Source: Piscinibacter caeni
GTDB lineage: Bacteria; Pseudomonadota; Gammaproteobacteria; Burkholderiales; Burkholderiaceae_C
NCBI GenBank assembly: GCA_003265685.1
Contig: QJOU01000018.1
Location: forward strand, 1 to 64,000
Length of the DNA: 64,000 bases
Reading direction: 5' to 3'
This document shows positions 36,110-44,735 of this stretch, piece after piece; the first letter of the stretch is position 1; each line of letters starts with the position of its first letter. A model generated the notes under the pieces. It was not told where the DNA came from, searched no databases, and saw only the letters and a list, made by a program, of their open reading frames with translations. Both the position numbers and the translations under genes were made by a program.

Positions 36110-37558
36110 TCAGCAGCAGGCGGACCGGATGCGCACCGGTTCGGCCACGGGCACCTGGCGCGGACCACAGCCGCAGCCGGCCTCACCCTCGGCCTTCTTC
36201 TGCTCGTCGAGCGCGCAGCAGGCCGACGCGTCGGTCGGGGCCGGCCCGCCGCAGCACGCGGCCGCGGTGGCGTCGTCGAAGGCCGTGCCGCCGACGCTGC
36301 ACACACCCGTCTCGGGAAGGTCGAGCTCCACGCGATCGGCCGCCTCGAGGTCGCCCGCGATCGCGGCGACGACCGAGCGCACCTGCTCGAAGCCGGTGGC
36401 CATCAGGAAGGTGGGCGCACGGCCGTAGCTCTTGACGCCTACCGTGTAGAGCCCGGGCTCCGGATGCCCCAGCTCGCGGTGCCCGTGCGGGCGCACGGTG
36501 CCGCAGCTGTGCAGGTTGGGGTCGATCAGCGGGCCGAGGGCCTCGTTCGATTCCAGCCACGGGTCGAGCTTGACGCGCAGTTCGCTGGTCAGCGACAGGT
36601 CCGGCCGCTGGCCCGTCGCGCAGACGATCTCGTCGATGCCGGCGATGGACTGCGCGCGGCCTTCGGCGTCCACGCCCTGCACGCGCAGGCGGCCGTCGTG
36701 CCGCTCGATGCGGCCGATGCGCAGGCCAGCGTGGAGCTCCAGCGCGCCGCTGTCGCGCAGCTGGCGCAGCGCGCTGCCGAGCGCACCGCGGGCCGGCAGT
36801 GCATCCGCGTCGCCGCCGCCGAAGACCCGCGTCAGCGCGGGCGAGCGCACCGACCACAGCAGCGTCGTGCCGGGCGCCTGCCGCGCCAGCTCCGCGAGGG
36901 CGAGCAGCGTGTTGGCGGCCGAGTGGCCGGCGCCGACCACCAGCGTGCGCTTGCCGGCGTAGCGGTCGCGCGCCGCGCCGAGCACGTCGGGAATGCCGTA
37001 GGCAATGTGGCCCGCCGCGTCGCGCTCGCCGAGGGCGGGCAGGCCGCTCGCGCCGACCGGGTTCGGCTGGTTCCAGGTGCCGGTCGAGTCGATCACCGCG
37101 CGGGCCTTGAACTCGAGGGTCTCGCCATTCCGCAGCGCCCGGATCACGAAGGGCGCCTGCTCGCGGCCGGCGCTCTTCACCTTGTCGAAGCCCTCGCGGG
37201 TGACCGACAGCACCCGGGTATCCAGGTGCAGGGCCGGCGCCACCTGCGGGAGCCGGGCGAACGGCTTCAGCACCTGCTCCACCACCTCGCCGGCCAGCGG
37301 CAGCTGCTGCGGATCAGGCGCGCCCCAGCCGGTGGCTTCCAGCAGCCCGGCCATCGTCGGGTCGATGTCGTAGCGCCAGGGCGAGAACAGGCGCACGTGA
37401 CCGTAGTCCACCAGGTTGGCGCCGACCGTCGAGGCGGCTTCGAGGATGAAGTACGGGATGCCGCGCTCGATCAGCTTGGCGGCGGCGGCCAGCCCGACGG
37501 GCCCGGCGCCGAGCACGGCCACCGGCAGGCGCTGCAGCGCAGTCGAGTTCATCGTCAT
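36110..37558 (-). CDS. FAD/NAD(P)-binding flavoprotein with Cys-rich tail, arsenic cluster
   Basis: 482 residues. A first dinucleotide motif VLGAGPVGLAAAAKLIERG is at the N-terminus, and a second, VVGAGHSAANTLLALAEL, is in mid-protein, as in flavin-containing monooxygenases. The last about 60 residues are rich in cysteine pairs (CCGG, ACCALD, GCGCG, final ACC), a likely metalloid-binding tail. A ribosome site AGAGGA precedes the ATG. Homologues are known from ars operons under names such as ArsO. A role in arsenic redox or methylarsenical oxidation is inferred. Confidence 0.75.
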   Translation of the reverse strand: MTMNSTALQRLPVAVLGAGPVGLAAAAKLIERGIPYFILEAASTVGANLVDYGHVRLFSPWRYDIDPTMAGLLEATGWGAPDPQQLPLAGEVVEQVLKPFARLPQVAPALHLDTRVLSVTREGFDKVKSAGREQAPFVIRALRNGETLEFKARAVIDSTGTWNQPNPVGASGLPALGERDAAGHIAYGIPDVLGAARDRYAGKRTLVVGAGHSAANTLLALAELARQAPGTTLLWSVRSPALTRVFGGGDADALPARGALGSALRQLRDSGALELHAGLRIGRIERHDGRLRVQGVDAEGRAQSIAGIDEIVCATGQRPDLSLTSELRVKLDPWLESNEALGPLIDPNLHSCGTVRPHGHRELGHPEPGLYTVGVKSYGRAPTFLMATGFEQVRSVVAAIAGDLEAADRVELDLPETGVCSVGGTAFDDATAAACCGGPAPTDASACCALDEQKKAEGEAGCGCGPRQVPVAEPVRIRSACC

Positions 37559-37592
37559 GGGGTTCCTCTCGGGAAGGGTGGGGTGCGGCGGG

Positions 37593-37922
37593 TCAGCACC
37601 CGCAGGTGTCTGAGGTCTGTGCCGCGGGCACCTGGGCGGGGCCCGCGCAGCAGCGTTCGGTGAGGTAGGCGAGCAGGTCGTTCATGCGCTCGTAGGCCGC
37701 GCGGTACATGACGAAGCGGCCGGCCTGGGCCTGGGTCACCAGCCCAGCGGCCGACAACTCCTTCAGGTGGAAGGCCAGGTTGGTCGGCCCGACCCCGACG
37801 GCTTCCGCCAGGGCCTTCTGGGCCAGCCCCTCGCGGCCGGCCACGACCAGCGCGCGGAAGGCTTCCAGCCGGACCGGATGCGCCAACGCCGCCAGCGCCT
37901 GAACGACTTCGTTTGACTCCAT
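37593..37922 (-). CDS. arsR: ArsR-family repressor (copy 1)
   Basis: 109 residues. The winged helix-turn-helix contains VQALAALAHPVRLEAFRALVVAG and ALAEAVGVGPTNLAFHLKELSAAGLV. Cysteines lie in the C-terminal tail (RCCAGP and a final CGC) and may bind As(III). The start at 37922 matches family N-termini (MESNEVVQALAAL); a longer ATG at 37946 exists. The start codon is one outer end of the palindrome at 37921-37946. It precedes the flavoprotein gene and is divergent from the second ArsR gene. Confidence 0.9.
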   Translation of the reverse strand: MESNEVVQALAALAHPVRLEAFRALVVAGREGLAQKALAEAVGVGPTNLAFHLKELSAAGLVTQAQAGRFVMYRAAYERMNDLLAYLTERCCAGPAQVPAAQTSDTCGC

Positions 37923-37946
37923 GAATTCAAGAATACTTGAATTCAT
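37921..37946. promoter_or_regulatory. Palindromic operator shared by two divergent arsR genes
   Basis: A near-perfect dyad: ATGAATTCAAG at 37921-37931 and its exact complement CTTGAATTCAT at 37936-37946, around an AATA core. The ATGs at both outer ends face outward. One is the start of the minus-strand arsR; the other, at 37945, is in frame with the plus-strand arsR2. Such TTCAAG/CTTGAA dyads fit ArsR operators. Repressor bound here would cover both promoters. Confidence 0.85.
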
Positions 37947-37958
37947 GACGCTACGCAA
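37930..37958 (-). promoter_or_regulatory. Predicted sigma70 promoter of arsR copy 1
   Basis: Reading the minus strand: TTGCGT (37958-37953), a 17-bp spacer, then TATTCT (37935-37930). The -10 box lies inside the palindromic operator. The expected start point is about 37922-37923, at the ATG itself, so a leaderless mRNA is predicted. Confidence 0.55.
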
Positions 37959-38028
37959 GCCGCCCCGTCCGCCGCCTGTCACACCACCGTCATGGCTCCA
38001 TCAAATACTTCACCAACTCTTTGAAGAT

Positions 38029-38361
38029 ATGGACGACGAACTGGTGGCCCGCTCACTCGGTGCACTCTCGCAGGTGCACCGGCTCAAGGCCTTCCGTGCC
38101 CTGGTGGTGGCCGGCACGCAGGGCCTGACGCCGGGCGTGCTGAGCGGGCAGCTCGGCATATCGCCGGCCTCGATGTCCTTCCATCTCAAGGAGCTGCTGC
38201 ACGCCGGGCTGGTCAGCCAGTCGCGCGACGGCCGCAACCTGATCTACCGCGCCTCGTTCGAGCGGATGAACGAGCTGATCGCCTTCCTGACCTCGAACTG
38301 CTGCGCGGGGCAGCCCTGCGGGCTCGAGGCGACATCCTGCAACTGCCCGCCGACACGCTGA
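38029..38361 (+). CDS. arsR: ArsR-family repressor (copy 2)
   Basis: 110 residues from the ATG at 38029, whose product MDDELVARSLGALSQVHRLKAFRALVVAG aligns with copy 1. The helix-turn-helix is LGISPASMSFHLKELLHAGLV. The tail has NCCAG, CG and NC cysteines as possible As(III) ligands. A longer in-frame start at 37945 touches the shared palindrome. A second weak dyad (TCAAA at 38001, TTTGA at 38020) lies just before 38029. A TTGACT hexamer at 37913-37918 could be its -35. It leads the arsC-aqpS-arsD-arsA operon. Confidence 0.85.
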   Translation: MDDELVARSLGALSQVHRLKAFRALVVAGTQGLTPGVLSGQLGISPASMSFHLKELLHAGLVSQSRDGRNLIYRASFERMNELIAFLTSNCCAGQPCGLEATSCNCPPTR

Positions 38362-38363
38362 CC

Positions 38364-38852
38364 ATGACGACCAACATCCTCATCCTCTGCACCCACAACT
38401 CGGCGCGCAGCGTGCTGGCCGAGTGCATGCTGAACCACTGGGCCCGCCAGGTCGGCCGGGACGTGCGCGCCTACAGCGCCGGCAGCAGCCCCAGCGGCCG
38501 CATCAACCCGCATGCGCTCGAAGCGCTCGCCAGGGCCGGCATCGACGCGGGCGGCGTGCGCAGCAAGTCGTGGGACGAGTTCACGGCGCCGGGGGCGCCC
38601 CGCATGCGCATCGTCATCACCGTGTGCGACAGCGCGGCGGCCGAGCCCTGCCCCTACTGGCCCGGCAGCCCGGTCAAGGTGCACTGGGGCTACCCCGATC
38701 CGTCGAACGCGCCCGAGGCGGAGAAGGCGCAGGCCTTCGAACTCACGCGCCAGGCGATCGGCTACCGCATGCTGCAGCTGCTGGCGCTGCCCATCGAATC
38801 GATGGACGACGCCGTGCTGCAGGCCGCCCTGATCGACGCCTACCGGAGCTGA
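38364..38852 (+). CDS. arsC: Arsenate reductase, thioredoxin-coupled LMW-phosphatase type
   Basis: 162 residues of the low-molecular-weight phosphatase fold. The catalytic P-loop is CTHNSARS with C9. C88 and C96 (TVCDSAAAEPCPYW) give the three-cysteine relay typical of thioredoxin-coupled ArsC. WGYPDPS supplies the general-acid Asp region. It reduces As(V) to As(III) in the cytoplasm. The gene begins 2 bp after the arsR2 stop and ends 2 bp before the aquaporin gene, so it is inside one operon. Confidence 0.93.
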   Translation: MTTNILILCTHNSARSVLAECMLNHWARQVGRDVRAYSAGSSPSGRINPHALEALARAGIDAGGVRSKSWDEFTAPGAPRMRIVITVCDSAAAEPCPYWPGSPVKVHWGYPDPSNAPEAEKAQAFELTRQAIGYRMLQLLALPIESMDDAVLQAALIDAYRS

Positions 38853-38854
38853 AC

Positions 38855-39565
38855 ATGCCGTCCGAACTCGCCCGCAGGCTGCTGGCAGAGCTGCTCGGCA
38901 CGGCGCTGCTGCTGGCGGTGGTGATCGGCTCCGGGATCATGGCGGAGCGGCTCGCGGGCGGGAACGTGGCGATCGCGCTGCTGGCCAACACGCTGGCCAC
39001 CGTCGGCGGCCTCTACATCCTGATCGAGGTGTTCGGGCCGGTCAGCGGCGCGCACTTCAACCCGGCGGTCTCGCTCGTGATGGCCGCGCGCGGCGCCCTG
39101 CCCCGGCCGCTGCTCCTGCCCTACGTCGCGGCCCAGCTGCTGGGCGCGCTGCTCGGCGCCTGGCTGGCCCACGCGATGTTCGACACGACGCTGCTCCAGT
39201 TCTCCACCAAGGTTCGCAGCGGCACGGGCCAGTGGATCGCCGAGGCGGTGGCCACCGCCGGCCTGCTGCTGGTCATCCTGCGAGCGCCGGCCGGCCGCGT
39301 GGCCGCGATGGTGGCCTGCTACATCGGCGCGGCCTACTGGTTCACCGCGTCGACCTCGTTCGCCAACCCGGCGGCGGCCTTCGGCCGCATGTTCTCGGAC
39401 AGCTTCGCCGGCATCGCGCCGGCCAGCGTGCCAGGATTCGTGGTCGCGCAACTGGTGGGTGCCGGCCTCGGGGCCGCGATCCACCGGGCGCTGAGGCTTG
39501 AGGGCGGTCAAGTGTCGCCCGCCGCCCCTGCAGCAACATCGGTGCACGCTGCGAAGGAACCGTGA
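38855..39565 (+). CDS. aqpS: MIP-family aquaglyceroporin of the ars operon
   Basis: 236 residues, six helices with the two pore motifs HFNPAVS and FANPAAAF. Both are NPA. Known from Sinorhizobium-type ars operons (AqpS), where the channel releases As(III) made by ArsC down its gradient. The stop codon overlaps the arsD ATG (TGATG at 39563-39567). No arsB or acr3 pump gene is present, so this channel would be the exit route, as far as the window shows. Confidence 0.88.
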   Translation: MPSELARRLLAELLGTALLLAVVIGSGIMAERLAGGNVAIALLANTLATVGGLYILIEVFGPVSGAHFNPAVSLVMAARGALPRPLLLPYVAAQLLGALLGAWLAHAMFDTTLLQFSTKVRSGTGQWIAEAVATAGLLLVILRAPAGRVAAMVACYIGAAYWFTASTSFANPAAAFGRMFSDSFAGIAPASVPGFVVAQLVGAGLGAAIHRALRLEGGQVSPAAPAATSVHAAKEP

Positions 39566-39945
39566 TGAGCAAGCTCGAAGTCTTCGAACCCGCGATGTGC
39601 TGCCCCACCGGCGTGTGTGGCGTCAACGTCGACCCGATGCTGGTGCAGTTCAACGCCGACCTGCAGGCGCTGGAGCAGATCGGCGTCCAGGTTGCGCGCC
39701 ACAGCCTCAGCCACGACCCGGCGGCGTTCGCGGCCCATGCCGACGTCGTCAGGGAGATGGAAGCCGGCATGGACCGGCTGCCCATCGTCACCGTCGACGG
39801 GCGCATCGTCTCGACCGGCATGTACCCCTCGAAGGCGCAGCTGATGAGCAAGCTGGGCCTGGCCATCCCGACGGCGGACAAGCCGCACATCAAGCTGGGG
39901 GTCGCCCCGGGGGACTGCGGCTGCGCGCCCGGCACCTGCCGCTGA
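39565..39945 (+). CDS. arsD: Arsenic metallochaperone ArsD
   Basis: 126 residues from the ATG at 39565 that overlaps the aquaporin stop. The chaperone cysteines C12, C13 and C18 are all present in EPAMCCPTGVCG, the same positions as in the classic plasmid R773 protein. The tail has DCGCAPGTC, another cysteine cluster. ArsD collects cytoplasmic As(III) and hands it to ArsA, whose gene is 18 bp downstream. Confidence 0.93.
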   Translation: MSKLEVFEPAMCCPTGVCGVNVDPMLVQFNADLQALEQIGVQVARHSLSHDPAAFAAHADVVREMEAGMDRLPIVTVDGRIVSTGMYPSKAQLMSKLGLAIPTADKPHIKLGVAPGDCGCAPGTCR

Positions 39946-39963
39946 CGGCAGGAGGCTGAGCAC

Positions 39964-41739
39964 ATGGCGCTGCCCGCCCTCGAGACCCGCTTCGCCTTCT
40001 TCACCGGCAAGGGCGGCGTCGGCAAGACCTCGCTCGCCTGCGCGAGCGCCGTGCGGCTGGCGGAACTGGGGCGCCGGGTGCTGCTGGTCAGCACCGATCC
40101 GGCGTCCAACCTCGACGAGGTGCTCGAGACACCCCTGGGCACGCAGCCCACGGGCGTGGCGGGGGTGCCGGGCCTGAGTGCGCTGAACGTCGATCCCGAA
40201 GCGGCGGCGGCCGCCTACCGGGAGCGCATGGTGGGGCCGTATCGCGGCGTGCTGCCGGCGGCGGCGATCCGCAGCATGGAAGAGCAGTTCTCCGGCGGAT
40301 GCACGGTCGAGATCGCGGCATTCGACGCGTTCGCCGAACTGCTGGCGGGCAACCACGTGACCGCCGCCTTCGACCATGTCGTGTTCGACACCGCACCCAC
40401 CGGCCACACGCTGCGGCTGCTGTCGCTGCCGTCGGCCTGGAACGACTTCCTCGCCACCAACACGACGGGCACCTCGTGCCTGGGCCCGCTGGCCGGGCTG
40501 GAGAAGAACAAGGCCACCTATGCCGCGGCCGTGAAGTCGCTGGCCGATCGCGCGCTGACGACGGTGGTGCTGGTGGCCCGGCCGGAGTCTTCGGCGCTGC
40601 GCGAGGCCGAGCGCACGCGGCACGAACTGGCCGACCTCGGCGTGCGAAACCAGGTGCTGGCCCTCAACGGCGTGTACGCCGCTCGCTCCGACGATGCGGT
40701 CGCCGTCGCGATGGCCATGCGCCACGCGGCCGCGGTGGGCGCCATGCCGGCCGGCCTCGCCGCCTTGCCGCGCAGCACGACGGGATTCATCCCGCGAGGC
40801 ATGGTCGGCCTCGCCTCGCTGCGCGCCTTCCTGCATCCCGAAGGTGCGCCGACCGATGCCCACCTCTCGCCCAGCATCCGGGCCGCGGACGCGGGCCTGT
40901 CCTCGATCGTCGACGACATCGAAGCCGCGGGTCACGGCCTGGTGATGGCGATGGGCAAGGGCGGCGTGGGCAAGACCACGGTCGCCGCTGCCGTGGCCGT
41001 CGCGCTGGCGAGTCGGGGCCACCGCGTGGTGCTGTCGACCACCGACCCGGCGGCCCACCTGGCGTGGGCGCTGGACGAGCCGATCGACCACCTCTCGGTC
41101 GAGCGGATCGACCCGGCTGCCGAGGTCGATCGCTACCGGGACGAGGTGCTGGCCAAGGCCGGCGCGGGACTCGATGCGCAGGCGCGGGCGATGCTGGAGG
41201 AAGACCTTCGATCCCCGTGCACCGAGGAGATCGCAGTCTTCCGGGCGTTCGCCCAGACCGTGGACAAGGCACGCGATGCCTTCGTCGTGCTCGACACGGC
41301 GCCGACAGGCCACACCATCCTGCTGATGGACTCGGCCGAGGCCTACCACCGCGAGGTGAGCCGGACCCAGGGCGACACGCCGGAGTCGGTCCGCCAGCTG
41401 CTGCCGCGGCTGCGCGATCCGGCGTACACGCGGGTGCTGATCGTGACGCTGGCCGAGGCGACACCGGTGCACGAGGCCGAGCGCCTGCAGGCCGACCTGC
41501 GCCGCGCCGGCATCGAGCCCTTTGCGTGGGTGATCAACCAGAGCCTGCTGGCCAGCGGCACGCACGACCCGGTGCTGGAGCAGCGGGGCGCCTACGAAGC
41601 GCCGTTCATCGACCACGTGCGGCGTGTGTCGGCCACCCGGAGCGCGTTGATCGCGTGGCGCGGCGAAGCGCCGATCGGCGCTGCCGCGTTGCTCGCCTGG
41701 GCGGACGCCGCGCGCGGCGAGGCGAGCCTCCGGGACTGA
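39964..41739 (+). CDS. arsA: Arsenite-stimulated ATPase ArsA
   Basis: 591 residues, two homologous halves. P-loops GKGGVGKTS (residues 15-23) and GKGGVGKTT (331-339) are intact, as are the two DTAPTGHT switch motifs. The metalloid-binding cysteines are kept at C113, C172 and C419. ArsA normally drives the ArsB pump at the membrane. Here no arsB is visible, so its partner is uncertain. It follows arsD after 18 bp and ends the operon. Confidence 0.94.
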   Translation: MALPALETRFAFFTGKGGVGKTSLACASAVRLAELGRRVLLVSTDPASNLDEVLETPLGTQPTGVAGVPGLSALNVDPEAAAAAYRERMVGPYRGVLPAAAIRSMEEQFSGGCTVEIAAFDAFAELLAGNHVTAAFDHVVFDTAPTGHTLRLLSLPSAWNDFLATNTTGTSCLGPLAGLEKNKATYAAAVKSLADRALTTVVLVARPESSALREAERTRHELADLGVRNQVLALNGVYAARSDDAVAVAMAMRHAAAVGAMPAGLAALPRSTTGFIPRGMVGLASLRAFLHPEGAPTDAHLSPSIRAADAGLSSIVDDIEAAGHGLVMAMGKGGVGKTTVAAAVAVALASRGHRVVLSTTDPAAHLAWALDEPIDHLSVERIDPAAEVDRYRDEVLAKAGAGLDAQARAMLEEDLRSPCTEEIAVFRAFAQTVDKARDAFVVLDTAPTGHTILLMDSAEAYHREVSRTQGDTPESVRQLLPRLRDPAYTRVLIVTLAEATPVHEAERLQADLRRAGIEPFAWVINQSLLASGTHDPVLEQRGAYEAPFIDHVRRVSATRSALIAWRGEAPIGAAALLAWADAARGEASLRD

Positions 41740-41894
41740 CCCCGCCGTTCGTTCGATGAGCGCGCGCGGCGCTCATGCGGCTTTGCTTTCGAGTGCCTGG
41801 ATTTGTCCGGCAGCAGTCCGCTCCGAGCTGCCCTCCAAGGACTGCTCTGTGCGTCGATGGGAGCGAGCCGAGCCGTGCCCCGGGGTCGGCGCGC

Positions 41895-43133
41895 TCAGGC
41901 GCTCGACAGCGATGGTGTCGCCGGCGGACGGCCGCGCCGGTGCACGCGCCAGTACAGCGCGCCGACCAGCACGAGGTTGAACACGCCGGCCATGGCCGCG
42001 TTGGCGTAGGTCCAGCGGTAGCCACCCGTCAGGTCGTAGAACAGTCCGCCCTGGTAACCGCCGAGGCCGTGCCCCAGCCATGCGAGGGCCAGGATGATGC
42101 CCATCTGGCTCGCGCGCCGCGCGGGGTCGGTGAGTTCGCGCGCCGTCATCAGCAGGCCCGTCATCACGCCGGCATAGCCGAAGCCGTAGATCGCCGCGAG
42201 TGCGTAGAACGAATCCAGACTTCGCATCTGCGTGAAGAAGTAGACCAACACCGTCTGCCACAGCGATGCGGTCATGTACGCGGGAATCGCGCCGATGTGG
42301 TCGGCCAGCTTGCCGAACGCGATGCGGCCGCCGATGGCTACCGTCAGCATCAGGAACAAGACGCCGCCGGCGGCCGGCGCTGGAATGCCGCAACCCTGGA
42401 TCAGCGGCACAAGGTGCATCAGCGGCACCGACATGCAGGTGCAGCAGCCCAGCACCGCCAGCGACAGCCAGGGCACGGCGACGCTGCCCGGCAGCGACGG
42501 GGCCGCTGCCGCGGCGGCGGCGGCGCCACCGCGCCAGGGAGGCTCGCGCAGCAGCGTCGCCATCGGCAGCAGCACGGCCAGCGACACCAGGCCCTGCGTG
42601 ACCAGGGCCCCACGCCAGCCCAGTGCCTCGATGAGATGGGCCGTGCCGAACGGCACGGCGCCCTGGCCCAGGGCCTGGCCAGCCGATGCGACCCCGATCG
42701 CCAGCCCGGCGCCGCTGCGAAACCAGTTCCCGACGAGCGCGATCAGCGGCGCGAACATCGCGCCGCCGCCGGCGAAGCCCGCGATCCCGAACAGCAGGTA
42801 GAACTGCCACAGCGCCTCCGCGCGGGAGGCCAGCAGGATGCACAGGCCGAACACGATGGCCGCGCCGAGCAGCACGCGCCGGGTGCCGATCGTGTCGACC
42901 ACGCGCCCGACGACGATGCCGCCGATGGCCACGCCGATCAGGCCCATCGTGTTGATCAGCGCGACCTCGGCGCGGGGCCAGCCGAACGCCCGTTCCAGCG
43001 GAATGACGTAGACGGAGAGGCCGTTGACGAGCTGCCCCATCGCGACCGCCAGCGACACCGCGGCAGCGGCCAGGACGATCCAACGGAAGGCGGGCTCGGC
43101 GTCATCGTGACGTGAGGCGGCTTGTGCATGCAT
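41895..43133 (-). CDS. MFS transporter (OFA/monocarboxylate-like) of the arsenic region
   Basis: 412 residues, 12 hydrophobic segments, with GQLVNGLSVYVIPLERAFGW and GGGAMFAPLIALVGNWF, typical of the oxalate/formate antiporter and MCT-like branch. The start at 43133 fits. It lies downstream of the cysK-grx fusion gene on the minus strand, 41 bp away, and convergent with arsA. MFS proteins are known efflux partners in some ars clusters (ArsJ, ArsK types), but this one is not clearly either. Substrate unknown. Confidence 0.8.
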   Translation of the reverse strand: MHAQAASRHDDAEPAFRWIVLAAAAVSLAVAMGQLVNGLSVYVIPLERAFGWPRAEVALINTMGLIGVAIGGIVVGRVVDTIGTRRVLLGAAIVFGLCILLASRAEALWQFYLLFGIAGFAGGGAMFAPLIALVGNWFRSGAGLAIGVASAGQALGQGAVPFGTAHLIEALGWRGALVTQGLVSLAVLLPMATLLREPPWRGGAAAAAAAAPSLPGSVAVPWLSLAVLGCCTCMSVPLMHLVPLIQGCGIPAPAAGGVLFLMLTVAIGGRIAFGKLADHIGAIPAYMTASLWQTVLVYFFTQMRSLDSFYALAAIYGFGYAGVMTGLLMTARELTDPARRASQMGIILALAWLGHGLGGYQGGLFYDLTGGYRWTYANAAMAGVFNLVLVGALYWRVHRRGRPPATPSLSSA

Positions 43134-43174
43134 GGGTTGGCTCCATCGAACGGGGCGTGCGCCGCGGGCGCTCG

Positions 43175-44671
43175 TCAGGCCGCCTTGCGCGGATGCAGCC
43201 AGCGCGGCAGGAATGCGTACGGGTCCACGTCGGCGCCGGCGTCGCAGGCGATGCCGGCCTCGGCCAGCAGCGCCTGTGCGCGCCCGCTGCGCATCGCGTC
43301 GAACAGCTCGGTCGCGCCGCCGATGGCGGCGCCGTGGATCCAGATCTGCGGGATCGTCGGCGCGCCGGTGCGCCGAAGCAGCTCGGCACGGAGCCGGATG
43401 CCCAGGTCCCGGGCCTGGTAGGGCACCGAGTCGAGGTCGACGGCGTGGTACGCGATGCCCAGCCGATCGAAGAGCTTGCGTACGGCCCAGCAGAATTCGC
43501 ACCACTCCAGCGCGAACATCACCACCGCATGGTCGCGAATGGCGGCCTCGACGTGTGCCTGCGCGTCGGCATCGACCTGCGGCGGCGGCGGCGGCGCCGG
43601 CCCCGCCGCGGCCGCAGCCGCGGCCGGTGCGTCGAATCGGCCGCCCGGCGTCGAGCGCGAGATCGCCAGTTCTTCGTCGTTCATGTCGACGTCGATGCCG
43701 TCGAACAGCGGCGTCGACAGATAGCGCTCGCCGGTGTCGGGCAGCATGCAGACGATGTGGCTGTCGGCCGGCGCAGTGCGCGCGACCTCCAGCGCGGCCG
43801 CCAGCGTCGCGCCCGAGGACGTGCCGACAAAGATGCCCTCCTGGCGGGCGAGCTCGCGCGCCAGGCGCAGGGCTTCGCCGCCGCCCACGGGCACGATCCG
43901 GTCGATGAGGCCCTCGGCCCGCGCGGTCTCGGTCAGGCGGGAGATGAAGTCCGGCGCCCAGCCCTGCATCAGGTGCGGCCTGAAGTGCGGATGGCTGGCA
44001 CTCGGCGAGCCGTCGGTGCGGCGCGACTGGGCCACGCCGCTGGCCAGCACGGGCGAGTTGTCCGGCTCGGCGGCGACGACCTGGATCGACGGGTCGCGGG
44101 CTTTCAGCCCGCGCGCGACGCCGAGCAGCGTGCCGCCGGTGCCGTAGCCGGACACGAAGGCGTGCAGCCGGTCGTCCTCGAAGTCCGCCAGGATCTCCTG
44201 CGCGGTGGTGCGCGTGTGGACTTCCGCGTTGGCCTCGTTGTCGAACTGCCGACAGAGAAACCAGCCGTGCCGTTCTGCCAGCTCGATGGCCTTGTCGAGC
44301 ATGCCGGTGCCCTTGGCCGAGGCGGGGGTCAGGACGACCCGGGCGCCAAGGAAGCGCAGCAGCTTGCGCCGCTCGACGCTGAAGCTCTCGGCCATCGTCA
44401 GCACGAGCGGGTAGCCCTTGCGCGCGCAGACCATGGCCAGGCCGATGCCGGTGTTGCCGCTGGTGGCCTCGATCACCGTCTGCCCCGGGCGCAGCACGCC
44501 GCGCCGCTCGGCGTCCTCGATCACCGCCAGCGCCATGCGGTCCTTGACCGAACCGAGGGGATTGAACGACTCCAGCTTGACGTGCACGTGCACGCCGGGT
44601 GGCGCCAGGCGGTTCAGGCGGACCAGCGGGGTGCGGCCGATCGTGGAGAGGATGCTGTCGTGGCGCGCCAT
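43175..44671 (-). CDS. Cysteine synthase fused to a glutaredoxin domain
   Basis: 498 residues. The N-terminal 320 residues are a PLP-dependent O-acetylserine sulfhydrylase: GSVKDR carries the Schiff-base lysine, followed by SGNTGIG and GTGGTLLG. A Pro/Ala-rich linker (about 375-395) leads to a glutaredoxin-like C-terminus with WCEFCW and TIPQIW. The fusion would couple cysteine synthesis to thiol redox chemistry. Arsenic resistance needs thiols, which explains the location by inference. A fusion rather than a frameshift artefact, since the linker is in frame. Confidence 0.85.
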   Translation of the reverse strand: MARHDSILSTIGRTPLVRLNRLAPPGVHVHVKLESFNPLGSVKDRMALAVIEDAERRGVLRPGQTVIEATSGNTGIGLAMVCARKGYPLVLTMAESFSVERRKLLRFLGARVVLTPASAKGTGMLDKAIELAERHGWFLCRQFDNEANAEVHTRTTAQEILADFEDDRLHAFVSGYGTGGTLLGVARGLKARDPSIQVVAAEPDNSPVLASGVAQSRRTDGSPSASHPHFRPHLMQGWAPDFISRLTETARAEGLIDRIVPVGGGEALRLARELARQEGIFVGTSSGATLAAALEVARTAPADSHIVCMLPDTGERYLSTPLFDGIDVDMNDEELAISRSTPGGRFDAPAAAAAAAGPAPPPPPQVDADAQAHVEAAIRDHAVVMFALEWCEFCWAVRKLFDRLGIAYHAVDLDSVPYQARDLGIRLRAELLRRTGAPTIPQIWIHGAAIGGATELFDAMRSGRAQALLAEAGIACDAGADVDPYAFLPRWLHPRKAA

Positions 44672-44735
44672 GGGTGACTCCTTGCGGGCTCGTCGTCGGT
44701 CGATGTGCGGGGGGTTCGTGTGCGCGGTAGCCCGC

